The notes beneath the pieces were generated by a model. That model was not told the DNA's origin, made no database searches, and saw only the letters and a list, made by a program, of their open reading frames with translations. Of a stretch of 14,196 bases of DNA, positions 1 through 7,322 are shown piece by piece (the first letter of the stretch is position 1; each line of letters begins with the position of its first letter). A program made the translations under genes and the position numbers. Origin of the DNA: CAYLYP01 sp964387795. GTDB taxonomy: Bacteria > Bacteroidota > Bacteroidia > Bacteroidales > UBA7960. The DNA lies in NCBI GenBank assembly GCA_964387795.1, contig CAYLYP010000080.1, positions 1-14,196 of the forward strand, read 5' to 3'.

Positions 1-830
1 ACCCTTGCATATCCCCTGAGCCCAAACACCTCCCAGCACTTTTCACAGAGGGTTTTCAGCCTTTCAAGAAGGGGTTTGTCATCATCAGTAAACTCAAAGC
101 TCCTGACGGTATGGGTATATTCAAAAGAGTCTTCCACCCATTTGGCCCTATAGCCAACAATCTTAGGAGTATCTTTAGGGAAGTCGATAAAGCGGATCTC
201 GGCAGCAGGCATCACTTCTACCCCATTCTTTCCACCCAGGAGGGTAATGTTAAACTCACGGCCTTCAATGTATTCCTCAGCAAAATATAATCCCCCCGCC
301 TTCTGCCTGAAAAGAAATTCATCCCTAAGCCCGTTCACATCCTCAAAAACAAGCTTTTTTGATTCATCCAGGCCAACAGAAGCATGTTCCCATACCGACT
401 TGACAAGATACCGTTTCCCATCAAGGCCCGACAAGCGGTCAAGTTCTTTGAACTCAAGCAGTGCCGGGGTTTTAATCCCTGTAGCAAACATCAATTGTTT
501 GGCAACAATTTTATTGGAAGTGGTATAAATAGCCTGGGCAGGGCAACCGCTGTAAGGTATTGCCAGATGTTCGAACCAATAAGGGGCAATATGTATCATC
601 CGCCCATCGCCATGCAAAGTTTCAACAAGGTTGAAAATAAATTCAGGTTTATGTTCCTTTACGGCATTCAAAAGTTCGTTGATGTCATCCGGGAAAGGAA
701 GGATTAACGGCTGAAAGCCGAGGGCAGTGAGCCCATTGGCAACATGTTCGGCCTCATCCAAAACGTCAAGTTCATCAGGGCCGGCATCAGGAAGGATGCT
801 ACTATGGTAAATGATTACAATTCTTTTCAA
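1..830 (-). CDS. ATP-grasp ligase, D-alanine-D-alanine ligase-like (partial, runs off left edge)
   Basis: About 276 residues can be read before the window ends. The layout is that of the D-Ala-D-Ala ligase branch of the ATP-grasp family. Residues 67-76 read NLVETLHGDG, residues 91-95 read IPYSG, and residues 117-122 read TGIKTP. Lys144 starts a KSVWEHASVGLD stretch that corresponds to the ATP-binding lysine and glycine/serine loop (KPxxEGSSVGI in the family). Residues 190-195 (GREFNI) and 206-211 (VMPAAE) belong to the ATP-grasp C-terminal half. The metal-binding C-terminus lies outside. No ATG exists near the beginning, and the frame is closed upstream at 843-845. I chose TTG at 830-828 because the next residues (KRIVIIYHS) form a typical first strand and because this TTG overlaps the TGA stop of the preceding gene, which suggests translational coupling. 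The likely role is ATP-dependent amide bond formation between amino acids. The substrate is unknown, and a second ligase gene lies directly upstream, so a dedicated cell-wall Ddl role is not assured. Confidence 0.85.
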   Translation of the reverse strand, partial: MKRIVIIYHSSILPDAGPDELDVLDEAEHVANGLTALGFQPLILPFPDDINELLNAVKEHKPEFIFNLVETLHGDGRMIHIAPYWFEHLAIPYSGCPAQAIYTTSNKIVAKQLMFATGIKTPALLEFKELDRLSGLDGKRYLVKSVWEHASVGLDESKKLVFEDVNGLRDEFLFRQKAGGLYFAEEYIEGREFNITLLGGKNGVEVMPAAEIRFIDFPKDTPKIVGYRAKWVEDSFEYTHTVRSFEFTDDDKPLLERLKTLCEKCWEVFGLRGYAR

Positions 831-1326
831 CGGAGCAAAGAGTTAATATTGTTATCAATAGCATGGTCATTAATACCTATGCGTTTCAGGGCAGTTTGCA
901 TGATCATGGCAATAAGCTGAAGGTAAGAAATCCCTTTCATCCTTGCCAGGATTGGCAAATCGCTATGGATAGGGTTAAGCCCTGCCAAAGGGTTTACTTC
1001 AATAAAGTGGGCAATTTCATTATCATCAAAACGCACATCCACCCTTCCCCCATCACGGCAGCCAAGGGCTTTCCAGGCATCAAGGGCAGTCTTGCTGCAT
1101 TTTTGTTCAATATGTTCCGGGACTTGTTTGTATTCCACCATTTTCTCATATTCCGCTTTATGGGCAAAGGAATAGAATGCTTCATCCTCACCCTGCTTAA
1201 ATGAAACCTCCATCATCCCAAGCACCCTTGCTTCGGCCCCATTACCAATGATGCCAACAGTATATTCCTTTCCACTTAAATAAGTCTCAACAAGGACAGG
1301 TTCATTGAAAAGCTCAAGGCGTTTTA
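827..1326 (-). CDS. ATP-grasp ligase, D-alanine-D-alanine ligase-like (C-terminal part; start lost in assembly gap)
   Basis: The 165 residues after the N-run are the C-terminal part of an ATP-grasp ligase. They contain GKEYTVGIIG, then RVDVRFD, then FIEVNPLAGLNP followed by SDLPILARMKG. The Asp in VDVRFD and the Glu and Asn of IEVNP are the usual Mg-binding residues, and SDLPILA is typical of the D-Ala-D-Ala ligase branch. About 150 or more residues of N-terminal sequence must be missing, more than a 100-base gap can hold, so the gap is probably an arbitrary placeholder. The stop (TGA at 829-827) overlaps the TTG start of the next ligase gene, so the two ligases are probably made together. 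In frame with this ORF, beyond the gap, lies an unrelated deacetylase remnant. The apparent 376-residue protein from 1957 to 827 is therefore not a real fusion. Substrate unknown. Confidence 0.85.
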
Positions 1327-1426
1327 NNNNNNNNNNNNNNNNNNNNNNNNNNNNNNNNNNNNNNNNNNNNNNNNNNNNNNNNNNNNNNNNNNNNNNNNNN
1401 NNNNNNNNNNNNNNNNNNNNNNNNNN
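1327..1426. other. Assembly gap of 100 N
   Basis: Exactly 100 unknown bases, the conventional filler for a scaffold join of unknown length. The sequences on the two sides belong to different protein families (deacetylase remnant on the right, ATP-grasp ligase on the left). Both are incomplete by far more than 33 codons in total, so real sequence is missing or the join is wrong. Confidence 0.97.
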
Positions 1427-1873
1427 GCCCATTACCCTGTTCACGTAACTCCCCTCCTGCACAATAAGCCTTGGCAACCTAAGGCTACCAATCATTATCC
1501 CGTTTAACTCCAAATCTTTTGAACTCACATTCCTGCTTTCGGCAGGGTTTCCTTTTGCATTATCAAGACTAAATGGGACAAGAAGGTAAGCGGGTTTAAA
1601 ATTCCTTATAAAACTGATACAGGCAGCAAAGGCCAAACGAAAGCCCTTTCCATTTGTGTTTTTGGATAATTGGAAATTATGGTAATATCCATATTCGGGG
1701 CTTTCGCCAGGTTCATCATTAAAACTACATAAAAAAGGGGAAACATAGCCCGGAAGACCATGTATGCCAAGCGTCAGCACATCATTTCGCTGGTAAAAGA
1801 AATCCTGTTGGCCATTGCCAAAATAAAAATCAATATCCGGTATTTCAACTTTACCAATACAAAAAACACTCAT
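1427..1873 (-). pseudogene. Decayed histone-deacetylase-family gene (C-terminal half only, altered zinc site)
   Basis: From the ATG at 1873 the frame gives 149 residues up to the gap, homologous to the second half of the HDAC/acetoin-utilization/acetylpolyamine amidohydrolase fold. It shows DIDFYFGNGQQDFFYQRNDV (family: DxDxHHGxGxxxxFYxRxDV), then GIHGLPGY, then SLDNAKGNP (family: GxDTxxGDP), then an LPRLIVQEGSYV tail (family: EGGY). The Asp and Tyr positions 104 and 143 are kept. The zinc-ligand His of DxDxHH is Tyr17, the next His is Phe18, and Thr and Asp of the DTxxGD loop are Asn105 and Asn109. The N-terminal half, which should hold the RPPGHH-type catalytic histidines, is absent: homology starts abruptly near 1857, and upstream sequence in all three frames does not resemble it. 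An upstream ATG at 1957 adds 28 non-homologous residues. The loss of half the fold plus substitutions at key positions suggest a dead gene or a pseudoenzyme fragment. The frame is nonetheless free of stops to the gap. Confidence 0.65.
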
Positions 1874-2009
1874 GATTAACGGAGCTTTGCCTATTGAAGG
1901 ATGTTTCTCGTTTACTATCTGTAAGATTATTAGAATTACTAAACTGAGGATTGACATTCAAGGTCTTGTCCTGTTCTATCAAAGCCAGCTCAATACATTC
2001 CTGTCCCTG

Positions 2010-2408
2010 TTAATAATCAGGCTGACGAGGAATAAGCTGATTACCATCCGGAGTACAAACCTGATAAAGTATATATAAAGAATGATATGCCCTACTGGAA
2101 ATCATGGCATCCGGTGACTGTAATTGATTGTTAAAAGAAAAGAAGTCAGGAACAGAAATTGTAAAACAATCCTGCCAAAGTGTATCAAAAGTTATATCAA
2201 AAAGAAAATAAGAAAAAGATGTTTTAATAAATGCCCCGGATAAATGATTTAAACTCCGGTTTGTTTCAATAAAATTATTAAAGTATAAAGGATTATCAGA
2301 TAATAAATTAGTCAATGACAAACCACTGGGAGGTTCGTCATTTTCATTCATTTCAGAGCCAGCTACCTGGCTTAACACATTTTCCTGTATTTCCTGAGTT
2401 GTAATCAT
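2010..2408 (-). CDS. Hypothetical protein, unrecognised; possibly broken by an in-frame TAA
   Basis: The 132-residue frame starts MITTQEIQENVLSQ and is rich in Ser, Asn, Phe and Leu. I recognise no domain, signal peptide, membrane segment or metal motif. It ends at TAA (2012-2010), but the same frame stays open for 52 more codons to another TAA at 1853-1851. A single nonsense change may therefore have shortened a protein of about 185 residues. The end of that extended frame lies only a few bases from where the deacetylase remnant becomes recognisable, so the region may be a rearrangement junction. No terminator separates it from the remnant. The AT-rich composition makes chance ORFs easier here. 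The coding call is weak. Confidence 0.35.
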   Translation of the reverse strand: MITTQEIQENVLSQVAGSEMNENDEPPSGLSLTNLLSDNPLYFNNFIETNRSLNHLSGAFIKTSFSYFLFDITFDTLWQDCFTISVPDFFSFNNQLQSPDAMISSRAYHSLYILYQVCTPDGNQLIPRQPDY

Positions 2409-2717
2409 ATAGAAAACGAAGGCTGTTTTTTAATGTTTTTCAAACAAAATGATTTTAGAAACAATTGAAAATCAATGCATTCAAACGCCCATTTAATTTC
2501 ATTTTATTGCCAGCAATAATACGCTTTTTTTAAACATATTCATTCATTTTAAAAATATTTTATCACAAAAATTATCATTTTAACATTCTGATATCCAATG
2601 ATTTATACTTTAAGCCCTTTCCAAAAAATATATCTCATTCATTAGCACACACTTACGACAATAGAATTATAACAAAAGCATCAATTTATTCCATGAAATC
2701 AGATTTCAATAGTATTA

Positions 2718-2859
2718 TTATTCATTCGGGATTGGTTTATGGTTGAATAGATTTGTCACCCCTTTGATCTTATGTTGTGATTGTTGAATCATGTTTACTA
2801 TAGACCTTTCATCCCTTTGGGATTAGGTTATAATTGAATGATTATATTTTCTATTCACC
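2718..2859. repeat. Degenerate array of three about 45-53 bp units
   Basis: Three consecutive diverged units run roughly 2718-2760, 2757-2806 and 2807-2859. Each has the pattern TTCAyCCCTTTGGGATTA, then a GGTTAT-like segment, then TTGAATgAtT, and ends in (T)CACC or GACC. Copy 3 is the most regular. Copy 1 lacks part of the CCCTTT segment. The alignment was made by eye with small indels. Confidence 0.5.
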
Positions 2860-3045
2860 AGGCTTTATGATCAGGCAGTAAAAGGTTTTGGCCACAAAGA
2901 AAGCGAAGAACACAAAGTCTGTTTCTTTGGCTAATATCACCAATTGCATTTGATAAGAACCACCACCCTTATAGAATCATTTGAACAATTTTAGCACCAG
3001 GAACAACTGGAACACCTATAACTATTTGATCCATTTGATAAATCA

Positions 3046-3089
3046 GTGTATTCATTTGGGTTCATCTGTGTATTCATTTGGGTTCATCT
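3046..3089. repeat. Perfect 22-bp direct tandem duplication
   Basis: The 22-base unit beginning GTGTATTCATTTGG and ending TTCATCT occurs at 3046-3067 and again, without change, at 3068-3089. It lies just downstream of the kamE terminator, so it is outside any gene. Confidence 0.9.
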
Positions 3090-3092
3090 GTT

Positions 3093-3136
3093 GACAAAAA
3101 ACAAAAGCCCTGCTTCCAAACAAAGAAGCAGGGCTT
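3093..3136 (-). terminator. Rho-independent terminator after kamE
   Basis: A perfect 12-bp inverted repeat (AAGCCCTGCTTC at 3105-3116 and its complement at 3125-3136) encloses an 8-base loop. On the minus strand the stem is followed by a run of T (complement of the A-rich 3095-3106). It lies 23 bases after the kamE stop and closes the kamBCDE unit. Confidence 0.93.
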
Positions 3137-3159
3137 AAAATATCTAACAGCTAAAGCAT

Positions 3160-3948
3160 TTATTTTTTGTTACGGCGGAAATATTCCTGAGAAACAAAAG
3201 ATGCAACATCATCAGCATAGGTATTCATACCAAATCCGGCATCATAGCCAAGTTCTTTGGCCAGTTCGTGGCTAATACGGGGACCACCGCAGCACAGTAT
3301 AGTTTTATTGCGCAATCCTTCAGCTTCGAGCATTTCAACAAGCTCAACAAGGTTTTGGATATGCACATCCTTTTGGGTAACTGTTTGGGAAACGAGCAAA
3401 GCATCCGCTTTAAGTTCAATAGCTTTGGCGATGAACTCATCATTTGGCACCTGGCTGCCAAGGTTATATGCTTCAAAGCCTTCGTAACGTTCCAAGCCAT
3501 AGTGTCCGGCATAACCCTTCATGTTCATAATAGCATCAATGCCCACTGTATGGGCATCAGTACCGGTGCTGGCACCAACCACAACGAGTTTACGTCCGAT
3601 GTTTTCCTTAATAAACTCATCCGTCTGGTGCATATCCCAGGTTGTTGCTTCCACTTTAGGCACATGGATTGTAGTAAAGTCAACTGTATGGACGCAACTT
3701 CCATAGCAATTGAAAAAGGTAAAACCTTCAGTAAGTTCTTTATAAAAAACCACCTGAGGGTTTTCAAAACCCATCTTTTTCATCAGTTGTTTAGCCGCTT
3801 CGATAGCTTCATTACCACAGGGAACAGGCAAGGTAAAACTGACCTGGGTCTTCCCGTCATTCATGGTATCGCCATAAGGCTTTATATTTTTGAGGTCAAG
3901 CGTGGTATCAAATTCGCGAGCCTCCATTGAGTATAATCCTCCGCTCAT
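3160..3948 (-). CDS. kamE: Lysine 5,6-aminomutase beta subunit
   Basis: 262 residues. Together with KamD it moves the terminal amino group of L-beta-lysine from C6 to C5, giving 3,5-diaminohexanoate. It binds both adenosylcobalamin and pyridoxal phosphate. The N-terminal segment (GLYSMEAREFD, KPYGDTMNDGK) is the family-typical dimerisation/PLP part. The Rossmann-like B12 domain begins near residue 120, with GASTGTDAHTVGID carrying the DxHxxG base-off cobalamin motif. His133 and Lys144 fall at exactly the residue numbers of the cobalt-ligand His and PLP-binding Lys of the Clostridium sticklandii enzyme. Later conserved stretches are LLVSQTVTQKDVHIQN and CCGGPRI. The start is fixed by homology from the second residue. 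It lies 21 bases downstream of kamD and is the last gene before the terminator. Confidence 0.97.
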   Translation of the reverse strand: MSGGLYSMEAREFDTTLDLKNIKPYGDTMNDGKTQVSFTLPVPCGNEAIEAAKQLMKKMGFENPQVVFYKELTEGFTFFNCYGSCVHTVDFTTIHVPKVEATTWDMHQTDEFIKENIGRKLVVVGASTGTDAHTVGIDAIMNMKGYAGHYGLERYEGFEAYNLGSQVPNDEFIAKAIELKADALLVSQTVTQKDVHIQNLVELVEMLEAEGLRNKTILCCGGPRISHELAKELGYDAGFGMNTYADDVASFVSQEYFRRNKK

Positions 3949-3969
3949 AGTCTTGGTCTTTAATTCGTT

Positions 3970-5526
3970 TTACCTGCGATTTTTCATTAATTCTACGAAA
4001 GGGTTTGAATAGTTTGCCCCGCGTTCAACAACGCCAGCAAGGCCTTTCCCTCCGTTCTTAGGCCGTTTGACGGCTGCAAACTTCCCTTGTTCAAGGGCAT
4101 TGAACAATCCATCCTTTTGAAGGACTTCGAGCAGTTCAACAGCCTGGTTCAATACCTCTTTTGCCCTGTTGCGGATAATACCGTTTTCTTTATATTCCAC
4201 TTCGTCGCCAATATTTTTCATGTTTCCAAAAATATACTTGGCATTTTCGATGGCAAGATAACGGTCAGACATAAAAGGAGTATGAATTGCTTCGGTCATC
4301 ATTCCCAACAGTTGAATTCCCTGCCCTGTCCAGATAGCAATCTGATTAAAAAGGGCATCCTGGATATGACCACGGAACACGTTTCCAGTCATAAACTTGG
4401 TAGGGGGCATATATTTAAGCGGGGCTTTAGGAAAAATCTCACGGGTCATCTGGGCCTGAGCCAATTCATAAAGGAAGCCGTTTTCCATTTCGGGGTTCAT
4501 CTCAAAGGCATGGCCAAGTCCCATTTGTTCTTCAGGGATACCTGCGACAAAGGCAAGCTGTTCATTGATCAAATCAGAAGCCAAAACGGTATAGGCTTCA
4601 TCAAATGCATCAGCAGTAGTAAGGTAATTATCCTCACCTGTATTGATAATTATACCTGCGTAACCGTTAATGATCCTTGAGAAATACTGGTCAATAAGGG
4701 TACGTTGCATATTAATGTCCCTGAAAAGGATACCATAGAGGGCATCATTAAGCATTACATCAAGGCCTTCAAAGGCACCCATAACAGCTATCTCGGGCAT
4801 ACAGAGGCCGGAGCAATAATTGCAGAGGCGGATATACCTGCCCACTTCTTCGCCCACCTCATCCAGTGCTTTACGCATGATGCGGAAGTTCTCCTGGGTA
4901 GCAAAGGTGCCGCCAAAGCCTTCGGTAGTAGCCCCAAAAGGTACATAATCGAGCAGGCTCTGTCCGGTAGTCCTGATAACAGCAATAATATCTGCACCCT
5001 GACGGGCAGCAGCTTCAGCCTGGACAACATCTTCGTAAATGTTTCCGGTAGCTACGATAACGTAGATATAAGGCTTAGAACCTTCACCGATTGTGTTCAG
5101 GTAATCCTGGCGACGTGCCCTGCGTGCTTTAATCCTATCAAGGCTTGCATTGACAATAGGCATAATTGCTGCATCAATTTTATCCTTAGGATGAACAGGA
5201 AGGGCTGTCAGGTCGAGTTTGCCCTGAGCAAGCTGTTCAGCAATTGCCTGTGGGTTTAATTTTGTTTCAACAATAGCATTTCCAATGTAGAATATAACGC
5301 CCTGGTTCAGGACACCTTTGTCCTTTAAAGAATCAACCAAAATGTTGGGAAGGGGAACAGCGTTTTCATCAATGCCATCAATACCCAACAAACGACAGAG
5401 GGTTCGTTCGACAGCTACGGTTGTATAGTTTTCAACAAAGGCCTGAACGTCATCAGCAATATTTTTTGCGATGCCCTTAGCATAGTCAACCTTTTTGAAA
5501 TCGAGACCTAACTTGCTTTTCTGCAT
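3970..5526 (-). CDS. kamD: Lysine 5,6-aminomutase alpha subunit
   Basis: 518 residues, normal length for the family. It forms the TIM-barrel catalytic core that works with KamE. Residues that in the Clostridium sticklandii structure contact substrate, PLP or cofactor (as I recall them Arg184, Ser189, Ser238, Tyr263, Arg268, Asp298) are all found here with a constant shift of one: Arg185 and Ser190 in RTTGQS, Ser239 in NYCSGLC, Tyr264 in DALYG, Arg269 in LFRD, and Asp299 in NTGEDN. The N-terminus (KLGLDFKKVDYAK) and the glycine-rich QGADIIAVIRTTG region are also characteristic. It lies 35 bases after kamC and 21 bases before kamE, so it is co-transcribed with both. No frameshift or oddity seen. 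Confidence 0.97.
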   Translation of the reverse strand: MQKSKLGLDFKKVDYAKGIAKNIADDVQAFVENYTTVAVERTLCRLLGIDGIDENAVPLPNILVDSLKDKGVLNQGVIFYIGNAIVETKLNPQAIAEQLAQGKLDLTALPVHPKDKIDAAIMPIVNASLDRIKARRARRQDYLNTIGEGSKPYIYVIVATGNIYEDVVQAEAAARQGADIIAVIRTTGQSLLDYVPFGATTEGFGGTFATQENFRIMRKALDEVGEEVGRYIRLCNYCSGLCMPEIAVMGAFEGLDVMLNDALYGILFRDINMQRTLIDQYFSRIINGYAGIIINTGEDNYLTTADAFDEAYTVLASDLINEQLAFVAGIPEEQMGLGHAFEMNPEMENGFLYELAQAQMTREIFPKAPLKYMPPTKFMTGNVFRGHIQDALFNQIAIWTGQGIQLLGMMTEAIHTPFMSDRYLAIENAKYIFGNMKNIGDEVEYKENGIIRNRAKEVLNQAVELLEVLQKDGLFNALEQGKFAAVKRPKNGGKGLAGVVERGANYSNPFVELMKNRR

Positions 5527-5561
5527 ATCTGTAATCGAAGTTTATTGTTTTTTTTCAAGTT

Positions 5562-6815
5562 TTATTCAATCTTTTTCAGCATATATTTCGAAGCCTCCGA
5601 AATAAGGCCATTGTCAACCCCAAGTATTTGAGCAATCCTAAGGGCTTCGTGAGGGGCATCAGAACCATCGTCTTCGATGAGCGAATAGTCGATGAAATCC
5701 CCAATATTTTGCACAGTGATAGAAGTGCTTTCACTTTGTTCGATAAAGCCTTTAACACGTAATTTGCGGCAAGGGCTTATCAAACCACTATAATGGGTAG
5801 TGATGACCGAAAGGGCCATGCACCCGTTTAAAATATTGGCCACAGCATTTACTATAGCCCTACCCTCAGCAGGGTTTGTAGTCCTGGCCAGCTCATCAAT
5901 CAATATCAGGAGCCTGTTCTGTTTCTTAGCCTGTTTTACAATATTGTCAACTTTCAACATCTCGGCAGCAAAGGAAGACAAACCGGAAAGCTCAGATTGC
6001 TCATCAGCAATACTGAACAGGATCTGGTCTACCAAAACAATTTTAGCATCAAGTGCCGGGATAAAAAAACCAAACTGGCACAATGCCTGGCTAAGGGCCA
6101 AAGTCTTTAACAATACTGTCTTCCCTGCCATATTAGCCCCTGTAATAATGCAGGAACCCTGATAAACATCAACATCAAGTGGCTGATACCTCCTGACCTG
6201 AGAATCGAGCAAATCCTTTAACTGAGGATAAAACAATCCTTTATAGGAAGTAAAATCAGCACAAATATCCGGCAAAATTAATTGAAATTGTATTGATTGT
6301 TTGGCTTTTGCAAATAAAATATCAATATTCGCCAATTCATGCAAAGCAATGTTCAAATCATCAGTAAAGCCAAATAGTGCTTCAGTGAGCTTTTGCCTTA
6401 CATCATCTTCAATTTCAGTAATTTGACCACGTAAGTCATCAGATTGTTTCTGAAGCTGGTTTAAAAGCTGCCCATCATTATTTACCAGGGCATCTTCAAT
6501 AGAAAACTCAATCCCGGCAAGTTTTTTTCTTAGGTCACCAAGACCAGGTGCAAAATGGCTGCTGATATAAAAAGAAGGGACACGGCTACCTTCGGGGTCA
6601 AGTAAAGAGATGACCGCCTGAAGGTCAGGAATTAGGTGAGATAAGAACTCCATTGGCCTTAACATATCCCTGATTTCATCTGCCATTAAAGCAAAGCTTT
6701 TTATTTCAAACAGCTCAATATCATTAAGGGTTACCCTTTTTTGGATATGTTTTATTGTGCCTGCTATATCCCTTAGCTGTGAAAACTTTATTGAAACCTT
6801 ATTGAGGATTTTTTT
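5562..6815 (-). CDS. kamC: MutS-family ATPase KamC, probable lysine 5,6-aminomutase maintenance factor (start lost in gap)
   Basis: 417 residues are visible. Although an ATG occurs at 6686, the frame continues upstream without stop to the N-run (KILNKVSIKFSQL, then IKSFALMADE), so the true start lies in the gap. The C-terminal half is a MutS-type ABC ATPase. Counted from the Met at 6686 it has Walker A TGANMAGKT (182-190, MutS: GPNMxGKS/T), signature-like SELSGLSSFAAEM (231-243), Walker B LILIDELARTTNP (260-272) and the switch His in TTHY (296-299). The N-terminal part carries a lever/clamp-like helical segment. DNA mismatch-recognition domains are not visible. In lysine-fermentation clusters this gene sits between kamB and kamD and is called kamC. 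I recall reports that KamB and KamC restore inactivated lysine 5,6-aminomutase. The exact mechanism here is inference. It overlaps no neighbour on its 3' side. Confidence 0.9.
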   Translation of the reverse strand, partial: KKILNKVSIKFSQLRDIAGTIKHIQKRVTLNDIELFEIKSFALMADEIRDMLRPMEFLSHLIPDLQAVISLLDPEGSRVPSFYISSHFAPGLGDLRKKLAGIEFSIEDALVNNDGQLLNQLQKQSDDLRGQITEIEDDVRQKLTEALFGFTDDLNIALHELANIDILFAKAKQSIQFQLILPDICADFTSYKGLFYPQLKDLLDSQVRRYQPLDVDVYQGSCIITGANMAGKTVLLKTLALSQALCQFGFFIPALDAKIVLVDQILFSIADEQSELSGLSSFAAEMLKVDNIVKQAKKQNRLLILIDELARTTNPAEGRAIVNAVANILNGCMALSVITTHYSGLISPCRKLRVKGFIEQSESTSITVQNIGDFIDYSLIEDDGSDAPHEALRIAQILGVDNGLISEASKYMLKKIE

Positions 6816-6915
6816 NNNNNNNNNNNNNNNNNNNNNNNNNNNNNNNNNNNNNNNNNNNNNNNNNNNNNNNNNNNNNNNNNNNNNNNNNNNNNNNNNNNNN
6901 NNNNNNNNNNNNNNN
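6816..6915. other. Assembly gap of 100 N
   Basis: Exactly 100 unknown bases inside the kam cluster. The C-terminus of kamB and the N-terminus of kamC are both missing here. The real length is probably different from 100, so any frame carried across it (for example an apparent stop of kamB near 6799) is meaningless. Confidence 0.97.
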
Positions 6916-7290
6916 TTTCAAACAATGTGTATCGGGAGGCCCTGACAGCATGACCTTATCAGAACTAATGGCACGTGCAACAACCAGACGCCCTAAAGAA
7001 GTATGGATGTTTGTTACATCGAGGATTTCAGAGGTGATCTTTCGTTGAAGGTAATGCTTCTCAGAGGTGATAAAAACCATTCCCTCATAGACCTTTATTT
7101 CAGGCTTATGGGTATTGGTAACCATATCAACACGTTCACCATCCACACCAATAGAAGTAAGGGCAATCTTTTTATCCAGGTCTTTGAGCCTTCCCAGGAC
7201 ATAATTCAGACATTCCGTCTTGCCGGTATTCTTTTCAAGACCAACAATGGAAAGGCTTTTATACTGGATTAGGTCATCAACAAATGGCAT
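6916..7290 (-). CDS. kamB: KamB, P-loop protein of the lysine fermentation cluster (end lost in gap)
   Basis: 125 residues can be read from the ATG at 7290 to the gap. A strand (SLSIVGL) leads into GLEKNTGKTE at residues 17-26. This is a P-loop-like sequence with five rather than four residues between the glycines, followed by a helix (CLNYVLGRLKDL), as in small nucleotide-binding accessory proteins. Residues 43-56 (ALTSIGVDGERVDM) may form a switch-like segment. SGPPDTH is at 116-122, just before the gap. Position between kamA and the MutS-like kamC matches kamB of characterised lysine clusters, where it is thought to act with KamC on lysine 5,6-aminomutase. The biochemical activity is not deducible from what is visible. 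It is the first gene after the kamA terminator, with only about 32 bases of leader. Confidence 0.75.
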
Positions 7291-7322
7291 TTTGACATTA
7301 CCCTCATTTCAAGGTTATAAAA

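Larger units (their letters stand above)
2409..3092. other. AT-rich intergenic region with degenerate repeats, no gene seen
   Basis: About 680 bases between the kamE terminator and the hypothetical ORF. Both strands are interrupted by stops, and no protein-like frame is visible. It contains a degenerate three-copy repeat (2718-2859), a CACAAAG-rich stretch around 2894-2920, and a perfect 22-bp tandem duplication (3046-3089), listed separately. I see no convincing promoter for the leftward ORF. Confidence 0.7.

Noticed and set aside
247..707. Plus-strand open frames at 247-528 and 384-707
   Set aside because: They are opposite the ATP-grasp ligase gene, which reads continuously on the minus strand with clear family motifs.
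3268..3930. A 220-codon open frame on the plus strand
   Set aside because: It lies opposite kamE, whose active-site residues are beyond doubt. The antisense translation shows no family resemblance. Similar antisense frames opposite kamD (4087-4680, 4705-5259), kamA and kdd are by-products of codon use.
5562..6686. kamC starting at the ATG at 6686
   Set aside because: The frame continues upstream for 43 protein-like codons without a stop, up to the gap, so this Met is internal.
6799..7290. kamB as a complete 163-residue protein ending just after the gap
   Set aside because: The final four codons lie beyond a 100-N filler of unknown true length and fall in a region that codes for kamC in another frame.
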